This document shows, piece after piece, positions 35,593 to 47,405 of a stretch of 64,000 nucleotides of DNA. The position numbers and the translations under genes were made by a program. How positions within the stretch are numbered: the first letter of the stretch is position 1; each line of letters opens with the position of its first letter. Below the pieces are notes generated by a model, which saw only the letters and a list, made by a program, of their open reading frames with translations, had not been told where the DNA came from and did no database searches. The stretch comes from Diplocarpon mali (taxonomy: Eukaryota > Ascomycota > Leotiomycetes > Helotiales > Drepanopezizaceae), in the NCBI GenBank assembly GCA_024741835.1, contig JAENRP010000005.1:364764-428763 (forward strand). Direction: 5' to 3'.

Positions 35593-36507
35593 TTACGTCT
35601 CATGAGTAACACAATACGCCATTACATTCTTGTATCCATACCTCTGCTTACAAGTCCCAGGGTTATCCAACATCTGAGTGAAATAGGTATTCACATTAAC
35701 GAGAAAGATACTGATATCCGGCTTCTCATCTTTGACGACGTTCATCAGGAGAGAACTGTTCTAAGCCGGAATATCCACGTTCTCAGCCACCTGGTCGGCA
35801 GCAGATTGTGCCAGTGTCAGCGGTGCTCGATCAATCAATCGGCGGGACAGTCAAACACGCGAAGTTCCTGTCTGCCTCACAGTAAAGCTGGCTTGCCAAT
35901 CCGCGATAAACAGCGAAGATCTTTGCGTTCAAGACCTTGTTCGTATCCGCTCCGTCATACTATGTATCCCGACGTCATTGATGCCGTCGAAATGGCGAAG
36001 AGAGTGTTGCTCGACGATCATAGTGCTGAAGCAGGGCTTCCTGCATAGACTGGGAACCACTCTTTCTGGAGCTGACCTACGGGGGAGATCTGGGGCCCGC
36101 ACGGAGCGACGAGTGCTGAATCCATGGTCGCTCCGCCGTAGGCCAGGTTGTAGTTCAGAAAGGTCGAGGAGCTGTACTTGGCGGTCAAATAGTCGAGCCG
36201 ATTTGGCCCGTTCGAGGATGTGTAGCCTGAGTACGTTGGATCTCCGAGGGAATTGGTTGGAGGAGGTTGGGTACCGGCATCTTTGAATCCTATGGCTACG
36301 TAGGAATTTCCGCTTCGTGATCTTAGCTACAGAGCATTTGACAGAGTGGCTCACAGTACGAAAACTTTCAAGACGAACGCAATCTTGATACCAGCCCAGC
36401 CAGCCCAGTTGGACACTGCGTGGGAATGATTTTTGAACGCGGCAGCTTGACAAGTAGAGAAGTGCCAAACCCAGCAGGGAAATCTCTGAAGTCGTGATTT
36501 CTAGCAA
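35593..36507 (-). pseudogene. Decayed SGNH/GDSL esterase (CE16-like acetylesterase)
   Basis: The minus strand reads as a secreted SGNH hydrolase broken into several frames. Segments in order: a hydrophobic leader (LLGLALLYLSS), AFKNHSHAVSNWAGWAGIK, a damaged GDS block (ESFRTV), then the intact DAGTQPPPTNSLGDPTYSG, SNGPNWLDYLTAKYN, LNYNLAYGGATMDSALVAP, NTLFAI, DGINDVG, KIFAVYRGLASQLY, FACLTVPPID, LTLAQSAADQVAENVDIPA and NVNTYFTQMLDNPGTC. Lesions include a TGA in place of an expected Trp (36018-36020), a one-base loss near 35990 before DGINDVG, a shift near 35830, and a TAG at 35761-35763 where Trp is expected. The GDS region near 36355 is also out of frame. Block order and the INDVG block match CE16/GDSL enzymes acting on acetylated plant polysaccharides. 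Confidence 0.8.
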
Positions 36508-37278
36508 GAACAGCGACTATCAATCGGTGACCCAGGCTCAAGGGAATCGCGAAGATTTGAGAATTTCACGCAGGAAACACGAAATAGAAAACAGAGCGGT
36601 GGGTGAATGCAGTCCCCAAATATTCAAGTGATGATTTCGACGTACGAGGAAAAGTCTACTCGTTCATCGAGCCTCGTGCCTGTTGGTTCCGCCCAGGTAC
36701 ATGGCGGGGTTCTATGCGGAGGGAGACATTCCGTCTAACCAACCTACCTCATTCTGGGTTTGTTTGAGAAAAGGGATTCATTTATCCGTGGCCCGAATAT
36801 GTGCTCTAATTGAGTTGCTGTTTTTTTGGCTGCGCATCTGTCACTACTCACATTTCGTGGAGTTCGAGTTTTAGCATGGGTCTGGTGGTGAGTTTGGACG
36901 GGAATCCGGGTTGTAGAGCTTCTAGGAGAATGCCAAAGCCGGGTGCTTTGGTGTTTGCAATCATTGGAACTGGACAGAATTAGATGTCGGTTTGGATGTT
37001 CCGAAGATCATGATGATTACTTGTACTTTGAGCTGATACATCCATTTGACGATTTCGTGAGGGGTGTTCTTCCGTGTACATCACATCAAGCGGGTTCCGG
37101 TGGTATGGGTCTGCATTCTTACAGAGCTAAGTGAGCGTTCTGCTAGTCACTGTTCCTACCTTTGTTTATCTGAACAAGGGTAGGGTAGCAGGATGTGCCA
37201 TGTTCTAGACCTGTTACCATACCCGAACTATCCACGTCCAAATGTACACAGTACTTAAATTGCACCAACATCAACGCA
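36508..37278. other. Intergenic region
   Basis: About 770 bp between the decayed esterase and the permease 3' end. No supported feature; it would contain the former esterase promoter and the permease 3' UTR. Confidence 0.45.
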
Positions 37279-39254
37279 TCACGTGAACCAGCCATGCAGC
37301 TTCTTCGACCAGGTGTTGGGCTTTTGCACGGGCTTCTCATTGGCAAGAACGACATCGATCCCCGTGTGGAGGTCGACATCTGCAGCCGATAATGCCCATG
37401 GATCGTTCCTCTTATAAATTCTGTGTCCAAAGTATATGCCCAGGACTATTCACGGCGTTAGATTCAGAGTTTGCATGGTGGTGAGATGACCTACAAATTG
37501 GAATTCCGATGTACGCCGTGAGGAATCCATCGACTGACCAGACATCTGGGAAAAATACATCGAAGCCGTTGACGAGGGTAAGGAAAGTAAAGAAGACGAT
37601 GGCTATGTGAGCACCGTATGGTTGCAGCCATGAGCGGTAAGGGACATCGGCAGGATGAGTGAGGCCTTGTACATTACAAGCTTTGCGGAAACGTAGGAAG
37701 GTAATAGAACAGCAGGTCCAGGAGATGAAGCCGCTCGTGTTAGTCAAGTTCACAAACCAGTTGAAAACTTTAGCACCCGAGCTTGCGACGTTCAGATAAG
37801 CCAGACCGCAGAAGAGCGAGGAAGCTGCGATGGCCATGTAGGGAACTCCTTTGCTTGTGCCTTCAATAACAAAGTCAGCTCTCTTTTCTCCGACAGTCAA
37901 GTACCGGGATATGTGTTGAGATCTGAGATTTATAAATGCATCCGCGAGGTGTTTTGAGAGGCGACATCTGGAGACCTAGAGAGAACCAGGTGGAGATGTA
38001 ATACGTACACTTGGTGAAGATCTTGGGGGCGTTACCGGCGACCGCAAGCGAGAAGAGTGACCTGGAAGACATGTAGAGAAAAGAGTTCCCGGAAGACCAG
38101 GCAGACGTGATGATCACGGCGTTGATGATGTGATCTAGAACTTTGATTCCTGCGTCTGTAATCCCAACCGCGAAAGCCGAAGAGCCAGCACCAACACCAC
38201 CACTGGTCAGACGTTCATCGTCAGAGGGGCAGATGACACCGATTGCAAGGACACAGCCGATGTAGAAGAACACAAGACGCAGAAAGTAGCGCTTGGCCGC
38301 CTTTGGAAGATTGCTCCGTGGGTTCTTCATCTCACCTGCTGTTACGACAAGCAGTTCAGGGGCGAAGGTGAAGGGAAAGGCAGAGCTGACAAGAACCTTC
38401 AGGAAGGCGATGAAGCGTCCCGTGTCGCCGGTCTTGAGGTATGTTTTCGTCGCTCCCGGATCTTTCCAGTAACGAAAGCCCAGAATTCCATCTTGGCCGG
38501 CTGAGAGAGAGAGAGCGTGAGTTAGCGGAGAACACAAGAGAGAGGGAAGAGAGCGGGGACTCACGTCCACCGCCCCAGAACAGAATGAAGGACAGAATCA
38601 AAAGGCCAATCATCATGAAGACCTTGAGCGAGGCGAACCAGAATTCGGTCTCCCCGTAGAAAGAGACCGGGAGGGTGTTGAGGCCGATAATCACGACGAT
38701 GAAGACGGAAATCCACACGGCAATGTTGATATCCGTTTCCCAGTAGTCAATGATAAGCCCTGCAGCCGTGATCTCGTAGGGGACGAGGATGCCCAGAGAA
38801 TAGAAGTATAGCCATCCCATCGCGAAGCCCAAGGAGTCAGACACGTTCCGATGTCCATAGTAGCCCATCGTTCCGCCCGAGATGGGCAGATACGCGGCAA
38901 CTTCGACAATGGCCGTTACCACGCACAGCACCAAGGCAGAGATGATCGAGTACGACAGGAGGATGAACAGCGGTCCTCCTCTCGCAAGAACAGCTCCACT
39001 CCCGACGAAAAGACCCGTACCTGCATCTGGTGAGCAAGCCCGACGATGGACACGGCGTGGAGGTTGAAGGTACCAATCGTTCCGCCTAGAGCGATCATCT
39101 GCGCATGCCGAGGCTTGAGGCCTCTCTTCGTCTTCTCAGCACCCTCGATATTGTCGACATGGCCGTCGTAGGAAGTAGTACTGCGAACGACCCCGTCATC
39201 TTCGTCGGAATGGACAAGGCTTGATTCGCCCGTAAGCTGCTCGACAGACTTCAT
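37279..39254 (-). CDS. Amino-acid permease (APC superfamily, fungal YAT/AAT type)
   Basis: Five exons: 39074-39254, 38565-39020, 38009-38500, 37495-37860 and 37279-37445, giving 554 codons (553 aa). The cytosolic N-terminus is acidic and ends in the classical KRGLKPRHAQMIALGGTIG, spliced to GLFVGSGAVLARGGP. Later landmarks are SGGTMGYYGHRNVSDSLGFA, GWLYFYSLGILVPYEITAA, GILGFRYWKDPGA, AFPFTFAPELLVVTAGEMKN, NAVIITSAWSSGNSFLYMSS and AGNAPKIFTKC, then SKGVPYMAI and WFVNLTNTSGFISW. These are hallmarks of plasma-membrane amino-acid/H+ symporters with 12 TM helices. The C-terminal tail (IYFGHRIYKRNDPWAL, then DVDLHTGIDVV) is typical. The third intron (148 bp) is the longest in this gene. Substrate range cannot be read from sequence. 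Confidence 0.94.
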
Positions 39255-42200
39255 CTTCAGCGCGACAATTGGAGCCTGGCCACACGATGACTCTACCGTC
39301 CGAGAACGGGGGAGGCTTTCTCTTTTTCAATCATGAGAACCTCGCAGATAGATGAAAACTCTAACCTGCAACATACCTACCTAGGTACTTTACGCCGTAC
39401 GAGTACTGGGAGGGGGGGGGAGGACATGCAAACAGACAAGAAGATGCTATGGTCTTGGTAAACAGCTCTCCCCTGCTCTTCCCTGCCGCATCCAAACTCA
39501 ACTCACCTCCAGAGATAGAGATAAAGATCCCGTACACCGTAAAGGCTACACGATGGCGTACGGTCTCGGAGGTACAGCGAGGACAAGAAGCACCGCGTAG
39601 GCCTGCCAAGTGAAAACCTGGTTTTTGTCCAGAATCCGCAGCTCTTCTTCTCACGACTTACTGGTCGGAGATACTCTGCGCTGCTCCCTTTTGCCCTCGA
39701 GTAGGGTGGTTACAAACCCCCACCCAGTCGAACCCCACGACTACAGGAGGGAAAGACGAGTGTCCCGTGCCCTGTCAAAGACTAATACAAAGCTTGCAGA
39801 CCTTGAGAGTATTTATAACTTGAAGCTTTACAGCGCTCGGCTTGCGTGTTGAATGGTCGGAAGTCATGCTTAGCCGTGGATGTCTGCCCTGCTCCTCATC
39901 CCCCGTGGTCGAAATTAGGGATCGAAAACAAGGGAGCAGCCGTCGCCGCTGTCTACGGATGGATCCGACAAGGGGGAAGTGAATCGTCCCTCGGTACGGA
40001 AACCATGAAAAACACTCGAGACGCCTTGCAAGCATTCCTCATTCCTCGGCCACCTCTCTCGGTTCGAGATCCGAACAGCTACAGTGCTCTGTCAGGTGGC
40101 TGAAAGCTTGTCCCGCTTACGAGAGTCATGTCAGCACTCAAGACGTCGACTGGCGACTTGATTGACCGCGAGCCGCGAGATGGGAGAAAGATGCCTTCGC
40201 TGGGAGTTCATCACTGGATCGCTGGGCTCGGGCGATGCGGTGCTGTGCGCTCGGACTGGGTACGGAATATACTCCTCACTTTTTGCTCTCAGCCGGCTGG
40301 AAGAAACTCACATACCCCTCCCCCCAAAGGAGTCAAGGGCCCATATTCTCAGCCCGTTGAAACAAGTGAGAACTCCCAACCTTGTCAGTATTTTCCAAGA
40401 TGGTGGATCACAACCAGGGCAGAAATCCACTGAAGTATGAATTCCGGCTACTGGTGCTCTGTACTGCACAGTCCTGTACTTGGGTGGTAAGGATATATCT
40501 CACAGCAGCGCCAAAGCGCTGTCAGCCCTCCATAGTTCTGTGTTCGCACCGGACGGTCGCGTCTCCAGTGACCATTCAGCCACCTCTTATCGTCTACACA
40601 GGATCTTGATTCGGATCCCAGGCCGCCTTCCACGTAAAAGTACGTATCCTAGCATTGGAGAGAACGCGGACAACGCCCTCGAGAATCGACTGCATTCTCG
40701 ACCCAAACTAGGTTCTTCTAAACTCAAGTCTTGTCTCTTGACTCCCTTCGTGATTGAAACAGCCTCAATGGATGAAATGAGGGTCATTTCCCTCCTGTGA
40801 ATAGGGCCAACCAGAGAAAAGCTGGGTATAGGTTATTGGTGGAGCGTCTACCGGCGGTGGTAGGGGAGGAGCTTTAATTGCAAGCGGATGCATTAGCATT
40901 TGCGAAATTCCCATTTTTCAACACCGACAGATATTCCTCCGCACTTACCCTTGTGTAAAAAGTACACAGTAGGTACTTATAGCTCATGCATACTTAGGTT
41001 GGTCGCGAAATCGCTTTCCTCAGCGCGAAGGTGTCCAGAACTCTATTTGGGAGTTAATTACCAATGTAAGCATTAATGTTTTCAAGGGTTGTGTTCCTCT
41101 AATTTTAACCCGAAAAGAGTGAGTCAGTTTTCTTATTCTTCGGCTTTTACTAGTGGACTAGTCATTGAAGTATTGTATATTCTTTTTCCCCTGGTCGGCG
41201 ACCCTTGGCAGTGAAATACTTAACGGTGGATTTTTTGATTTATTGCGTTCGAATAAAATGGATTCGAACCAACGCAAGCGCTAATGTATGCAGACTGCCA
41301 GTCACGACCTAGAATGAGGTCCTGTTGGGTTCAAAAACCTGCTAACTTTTCAAGAAAGTTGTAGGGTGAGTAACTTTCCTCAGTAATTTCCAAGTAGAGT
41401 AATAATCTTTCGTTTAGCGCAGCTTTAACCTTAACAGGAAAGTATAGAGATCTGAGTAGCAGCTATACTAAGAAGCTCGTTCGGTTCAGAAACTTGAGCT
41501 TACCAGATATTTATCTTGTAAAGATTCAAATACGTAACGTAATGACAAAGTGAGTATGCAGAGTTGCGTAGTTAGCAAGATCATATATTTTGAGTTGAGA
41601 CGGAATTCGGATGCGGCAGCTGTGCATGCAATCATACTATCAAAAACTCGGAAATACGATGCTGTTCTAGAAACGTCGAAAAGTTAGACAACTTAACAGC
41701 ATCCGAGCAGTAGTCTTATGGGTTGGTTGACTAATCTGTGTATGTATGGAGTCAGTACTGACTTTCTGCAGAACCTGCAGAGCGGCTTGCAAATTTGTTG
41801 AAAAGCTAATTAGCTCCTTACCCAATCAGGCCAACTTGTTCAAGAATGTTGCCGCAAATTCTAGAAGGCCTGACCTTTGCTTTAGATATTAATAGATTGG
41901 GTGCAAATGACGTACTTCCCAAGCTGGGATAGATACCGTGCTCGCGGTTTATACAGCTGACACAGCTTGTCTCTGCGCTCAGTTGATAAAGCGTCACCAT
42001 GAATCTTCTTCTCGGGCTCGTTCCAGATCCACTTGATTACATGGTCCATCCAAATGATTCAATAGCCTGCCATTCCTCTCTGTCGCCTCAACTCGTCTCT
42101 ATGGCACTGGCTCAGTGCTTTGGAGATCTGGATGTCGTGAACATGGTCACTCAACCCTAGGTAAGGTATGTATTACTATGTTAGCGCGCTGACAAGGATA

Positions 42201-45172
42201 TGGCTGGATTGCAGGTCAGGTCCGTGGTACCACCGTACCCTTGCCTCGTCCCGAGATCTCACCTTACAGCATCAGACCTACAATAAGCTCGCATCGTAAT
42301 CCTCTGTACTCCTTTTTTTTCTCTGTATAGGGTATTAAAAAAATTTCTGATTAGGTTTTGGTTGCCGGGAAAACAAAGAACAAGCTCTAATAAATAATTG
42401 ATGGAAGGTAAATAGCAAAAAAATTAAAAATTAAAATAAATAACCTCACACGCCGTGTTCGAAAACGAGGATAGGGTGGGAGAGATGACTTGTATGCCAA
42501 GCAACATACAGCAGTCCTGCATCTATGAATATGAATAATGTGAGTTTCTGTGTTATTTCAGGGAAGGAGGTGTTTACGCCCTAAACTCCACTCCTCTTTT
42601 ATATCAACTCCTATACAACGTTCCGCGAGAAGCAGATCTTAACATCATCATTCAACCCCCCTGCCTTTCGAATCTCGAACTAGCACGCTAGAAGCCCATA
42701 CTGGATGGATGGAGTTGTGCCCGATATTTACCAGGGCGAAACTGAGATTGTTTGGCCAAATGGCTGATTCAGGGGTTCGCTTAGGACGCAGACACCCAAA
42801 ATCCTTCCGCTTTGTCATGTATCCAACTTCATCAAGTCTCGGTGTAAGGATTGGTGTTTTCGAGCCATCAGATCAATGTCTTTCTGCATACTTAAAAATA
42901 AAAAGTGCTGGGAGGCTTGATAATACATGGCTCGCAAGCTAGAGGGACTCACCGGTAGCCGATCTACCCAGATTATTTGAGATATACCACCTATCCATCA
43001 TGCTGGACGTCATATAGGTCCCCGAATAACCTATGCTATCATATACTTGGGGCTTACAAGGAACACAGTGGTGTACGATAGAACCCACGGAGGGAAAAAA
43101 GTTCATCTTGCGACGTGCAACATATCAGGGAAAGCGGAGATAGTGCACAGTCTGTCTCGAAGGTAGGTTCCTGGCTTACAAGCCCAAAGATGAGATCTTG
43201 ACATGGCGGGCTCCAAATTAAGTCATGGCTAGATGCCCCTAGTCCCGATTTACGGAGACTTGGTTTCTCTAGACAGATCAAGAAGAGTGTTTCTTCTTTG
43301 CCGTATGCGCAAGTATCTGCGTAACACCGTTGTCATCCACTGGATTAAGATAGAATAAAAGTTCTGTGAGAAAACAGAATGAAATCAAAACATACGCATT
43401 TTCACTGGTGATAACAATCTATATCACGCCAGTGAGCCTAGTCCAGCCGTGAAATCCCGGATGTAAGTGCTGTAAACGGTAGGCTTGAGCTCTGTGAAAA
43501 GGCCAGAATACCAGAGAAACTTGGTACCAGTCAAACTCGTCATAAGAGGGATGGGAACAAAAATCGATTATATCTGATATTAGTATAGCAGGTTAGAATT
43601 GGGTGGGGTGGCGGAGCCAGCTCGCGCGTTCCTGGTTCCAACGTCACAAAGTGGGGATCTAGTATGGCGGACTGGAGAAAGCCGAGGAAATTGACGAAAT
43701 AGGTGCCATAGCCCCTAGATATATAAGAGAGCTCAACCCAGAGAGCGTGGCTCAGACTGGCAGAAGCAATTTGGAGTGTGACGTATTTGTGGAATGAGAT
43801 AGTATGATGCCTCTGGAGACACACCTAGTCATCGCCAGCTCCTGCACCTCCACCGCTTCTAAATGATCACCCTCGCCACTCCAAAGCAATATCGGCCCCT
43901 CTCTGATTGAATTTGAGCGCATTTTCGCCTCTATCCCGTTCTCGACGCTTCGTGTTCTCTCGTCTAAAGTGTGCGCGTTCTCAACATGATAAACAAAAAA
44001 ACCGGTATACACAAAGTAAGTGACCAACAAATTGCATCATTATGTCATCCAGTCGGGGAAAAGGAACTGAACATTTACATGCATAGTAGATACCGAGAGA
44101 GTTTACCCTGCTTTCGAGGCCATCCTATGCCGGGCTTTTCTGCTCGTCGGTTACCACGTTCCCTTGGAGATGAAGCCGGCCTGTTGCAGGCCGGGTAGGA
44201 GTTGAAAGATACCGTGGAAACCGCTTTGAATGGTGCTTTATGATTCTCTAATTGTAGGATTTGCGATGAATGTGTACTCCCAAGTAATGCTGTAACGGAC
44301 TGCTGTAGTGAATCTTTGTATACTTACAGCCGGCGTCTATCGATCGTTAGACTTATAGCTTGAGGGTTTGACCCTCGCTGGAAATCCGTGGAGAATTACC
44401 TGTAGCATGTAGCGAGACAAATAAGTTTCGACCCCAGACCAGAAAACCTGGAAAATACCTGTTCAACGTGATACGCATGATGCGGCTACAAGAGAATAGC
44501 CAGGTTTTGATATTCTAGATTTACGTGCCCAAGCCGCTCGGGGACTTGAGTCTAAATGCGACCGAACCGAAGTAAGTCATTGGCGGAAAAAGAGAAGCTG
44601 GTTCTTGGTAAGCAATAGACAGCAATGCCGTGATGATGGAACGAATGTCACCAGGCTCATGCAACACGAATTGAGAAGGTGCCACCTTTATCACGCCCCG
44701 GCTGTCTATGAAAACGAGACCGGCGAAGGGCCTTCTCGCGCCCCTCGAACGCTGAAAAAGACACTCATAAATCTGAATATCTTGCGATTTTGCCACCAAT
44801 ACTACATCGTATTATCCGATTGATCATCGAGCAGAGAACCGTCTATTTCGTACGAGCAATGCACCAGTCGCCCCGAAATCCTATCCATCGTCACCGATTC
44901 ATCTATGGCACTGATAGACAGGGGAATTTGAGGCGGAGATTCGATGCCCCAAGCTCCGTCTACACGCCAAAGAGGAACGATAAACAGGGATGGCTTCCGC
45001 TAGAGCTTCAAGAGATCCCACTGCGAGTCTTCGCTAGGACATAGGACACGAATATTGGCAGTTAATGCCCTCGGAAGGATAAAGTACAAGCTATATGACG
45101 ATAGATGTGCCCCTGACATGGCACCGGAAGGATTGGGACAAGGCGTTCAAAGTCGGAGGAAAACTCAGGTGA
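39255..45172. other. Long gene-poor region
   Basis: About 5.9 kb with no supported gene. The 39255-40900 part has normal composition and should include the permease promoter. From about 40900 to 43500 it becomes AT-rich. A possible 53-codon plus-strand frame (MNLLLGLVPDPLDYMVHPND, from about 41999) and several frames of 60-95 codons near 42709-44823 have no recognisable domain. I saw no LTR or RIP-type bias here. Confidence 0.45.
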
Positions 45173-45772
45173 TTCGTACGCTTCCGCCACAGAAATCTTG
45201 CTGAATATCAGACCACTTGCAGAGCCCAACTGTGGTCGTACTTCGGATCGACTGACCTTCCTAGATGCCGGACATGCTTCATGACAGCAAAACACCGACG
45301 CATGATACCAGTTGACAAAGTGCCCCGAGGTCTATCGGACATCGGTTTGATCCCATGTGGATGTTTGCCTATTGATGGGATCACCGAAGAACTTTTCGCC
45401 AAACGCGGACTGCTTAGATCATTGGGAAAAACAGAAGCGCGATACCCCAAGGCTGATAATTACGCTCCACTGACACACCTCGGACTTGAGCACAGAGGTG
45501 CGTTCATGAGATTCCTCGAATGGCTTTTTGGGGGCAACCTTCAGCCTGAGTTTCTGGTCTTGAGAAGGGAGCGAGCTCTTGCTATGTTGGCAGCCTCAGA
45601 TCTCCACAGTGCTGTGGTCTTTGACGTGAGTAGACTGGAAGGCATAGATGCATGGGCAAGGTTCCAGGGATATCGGGCTCAGATCGAGTCCAGCAACCAA
45701 AGATGGAGGACAACTAACAGCGCATCGACAGAATCCGGGGGTTGCATCAAAGTTGATACGAACGACTGCTAG
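45173..45772 (+). CDS. Unidentified ORF, possible last exon of a gene
   Basis: A plus-strand frame open for 199 codons plus stop, with its first ATG at 45281. The reading before the ATG still looks protein-like (TCRAQLWSYFGSTDLPRCRT), suggesting an upstream exon, perhaps around 44790-45044. After the ATG: MTAKHRRMIPVDKVPRGL, GLIPCGCLPIDGITEELF, HRGAFMRFLEWLFGGNLQPE, VFDVSRLEGIDAWARFQGY. There is a CRTCF pair and mixed composition. I cannot assign a family, and an upstream exon cannot be fixed from splice signals alone. It may be real or a relic. Confidence 0.4.
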   Translation, partial: FVRFRHRNLAEYQTTCRAQLWSYFGSTDLPRCRTCFMTAKHRRMIPVDKVPRGLSDIGLIPCGCLPIDGITEELFAKRGLLRSLGKTEARYPKADNYAPLTHLGLEHRGAFMRFLEWLFGGNLQPEFLVLRRERALAMLAASDLHSAVVFDVSRLEGIDAWARFQGYRAQIESSNQRWRTTNSASTESGGCIKVDTNDC

Positions 45773-46268
45773 TACCTGAGTAACGTGATCAAATTCTGTT
45801 TGCTGGTCCATCGGAGCCCGAGAGCAGTAGACAGGTTGGTTACTGGACTCGACGAGTGTAACGTGATTGGGTGAACTCGTAGCATCACCGATGAGGCTTT
45901 GATGACAAATCTAACCTTGCTTTGCTTCGTAGCGAAAGCATCTGAAGCATCTGATGATTCTCCGAAGCGTAATCATGTCCTCATTGAGTGGGTGAAATAC
46001 GTTGGCGTTAATCATGTAGGCGACGGTAGCAGGGGGGAGCCGCCTGCACCTCCACATGCTCCAACAAGCGAGCCAATCATGTCGGGTGGAATTCAAAGCA
46101 ATCGACCTGCCCAGCCGCGGCCGAGGACTACATAACTCGAGGTCATCCATCTCCCCAGAAGTCTAGTTGTTAACTTACCAAAACAAATCCAACTTCGCAA
46201 TTCTCATACGTTTCTTCGATCAGACAATTCTCTAATCACGAAACACGTGCACTCGCTCATCATCCACA

Positions 46269-46748
46269 ATGCCTGCCTCAAGCACCTGCTGTGGCAAGAG
46301 CGGCCAAACCTGCGTCTGGTACACACCCCTCGCGCTTCCTCTTCTTGCAAAGCTAATGAGGTTCCAGTGCTTCTCAAGCAAGATGCTCTTGTGGAGAAAA
46401 GTCGGCGCTCCAATGCAGCTGTGAAAAATCTAGTACGGAGAACGTGATCACCGGAGCTCGCTGCAGTTGTCGTATGTCCTCCCCCGTCTTCGATGACTGG
46501 AATCGCAGATTAACAAGTAATTAGGAGCTCGGCCAGCCGGATCATGCACCTGCGATCGAGCCTCGATTGAGAATATTACCCCAAGTGGTTCGCTCTGCTC
46601 TTGTGGCTCTCGGCCCGCTGGTATGTCCACGCAGTGTCTCAAGGCAAAGACGTATGACAGTGCTAATTCGTTAGATGCCTGTACTTGCGAGAAAGCATCT
46701 GATGGTGGCCTGCTTCCGACAGAGACAGATTTCACTACCAAAGCATAA
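46269..46748 (+). CDS. Metallothionein-like CxC-repeat protein
   Basis: Four small exons (46269-46318, 46368-46471, 46525-46620, 46675-46748) give 108 codons (107 aa). Introns of 49-54 bp all begin GT and end AG. The protein starts MPASSTCCGKSGQTCVCASQ and then repeats CxC units: RCSCGEKSALQCSCEKSS, GARCSCRARPAGSCTCDR, LCSCGSRPADACTCEKAS, ending TDFTTKA. I count 16 cysteines in 107 residues, as one CC and seven CxC pairs, with almost no aromatic residues. This is the pattern of fungal metallothionein-like Cys-rich proteins conserved across Pezizomycotina, expected to bind Cu(I) or Zn(II) in thiolate clusters. Only splicing reveals the gene: unspliced, each frame hits a stop quickly. Metal binding is inferred from composition and family. 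Confidence 0.9.
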
Positions 46749-46796
46749 TTCTTCTCGAGCGTCTCACGATAATCAATTTTCTTCCTGATTATTGGT

Positions 46797-47405
46797 ATGG
46801 GTTTTTGGGCGGCCTTGGGCCGACTGTTTGCTTTCTTTTTTGTCTTTCCAACTATGCCGCCACTCAAATCATCAATCCCGAGAGGCTTGAAAGGGCTTTT
46901 CACTGTCAAAAATATTTTCTTTGTTTTTTTCTGGGCATGGGTTTTCAGTATTGCTACAAGCTACGGGGTTTGGGGAAGGTTGGGGGGGCATATACTTGTC
47001 GAAATTCATTCGTGCTCGGAGAGGCTTTCCTGGTTCTGGCGGAACATGGCTCAAGTGCTCCGTGGACGCGGTATTATTATTGTCTGCCTGATTCTTTTTC
47101 TTGGGATCCTATACCTATACGGCTCGGCACATACCTACAGGATTCCGGGCGCCATATCGGAATTTGCCAAACAGGTGCATGTTCACTTGTACTTGTTTTG
47201 GACTAGAGACAGCGATGGGGATTCCATTGCCAAGGTTCTGGAGGAAGAACCTCAATGGAAGAAGAGAAAGCCGAAGCTTGGTGTGCCGGAATCCGTCAAG
47301 ACTCAGTGTCAACAGGCTATCGAGTCTTCCCGGATGAGAGGTCATGAGCGGATCCCCTCTACTGGTAGTAATTCTAGCGCTTCTAGTCGTAGTAAAAGGC
47401 GGTAG
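46797..47405 (+). CDS. Hypothetical two-TM membrane protein
   Basis: Single open frame of 202 aa from ATG 46797; an alternative in-frame ATG gives MPPLKSSIPRG. There are two strong hydrophobic segments (NIFFVFFWAWVFSIATSYG and IIIVCLILFLGILYLYGSA) separated by a charged loop, and a hydrophilic, Ser/Arg-rich C-terminus ending SSASSRSKRR. The start is only 48 bp past the stop of the CxC protein on the same strand, leaving almost no room for a separate promoter. It could be a downstream gene with a compact promoter, part of the same transcript, or chance coding in a long 3' UTR. A second frame is also open for 133 codons over part of the region, which lowers confidence. Confidence 0.5.
   Translation: MGFWAALGRLFAFFFVFPTMPPLKSSIPRGLKGLFTVKNIFFVFFWAWVFSIATSYGVWGRLGGHILVEIHSCSERLSWFWRNMAQVLRGRGIIIVCLILFLGILYLYGSAHTYRIPGAISEFAKQVHVHLYLFWTRDSDGDSIAKVLEEEPQWKKRKPKLGVPESVKTQCQQAIESSRMRGHERIPSTGSNSSASSRSKRR

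Noticed and set aside
41200..41330. tRNA-like GGATTCGAACC segment near 41268
   Set aside because: No acceptor/anticodon arms could be paired around it; only the T-loop-like string is present.
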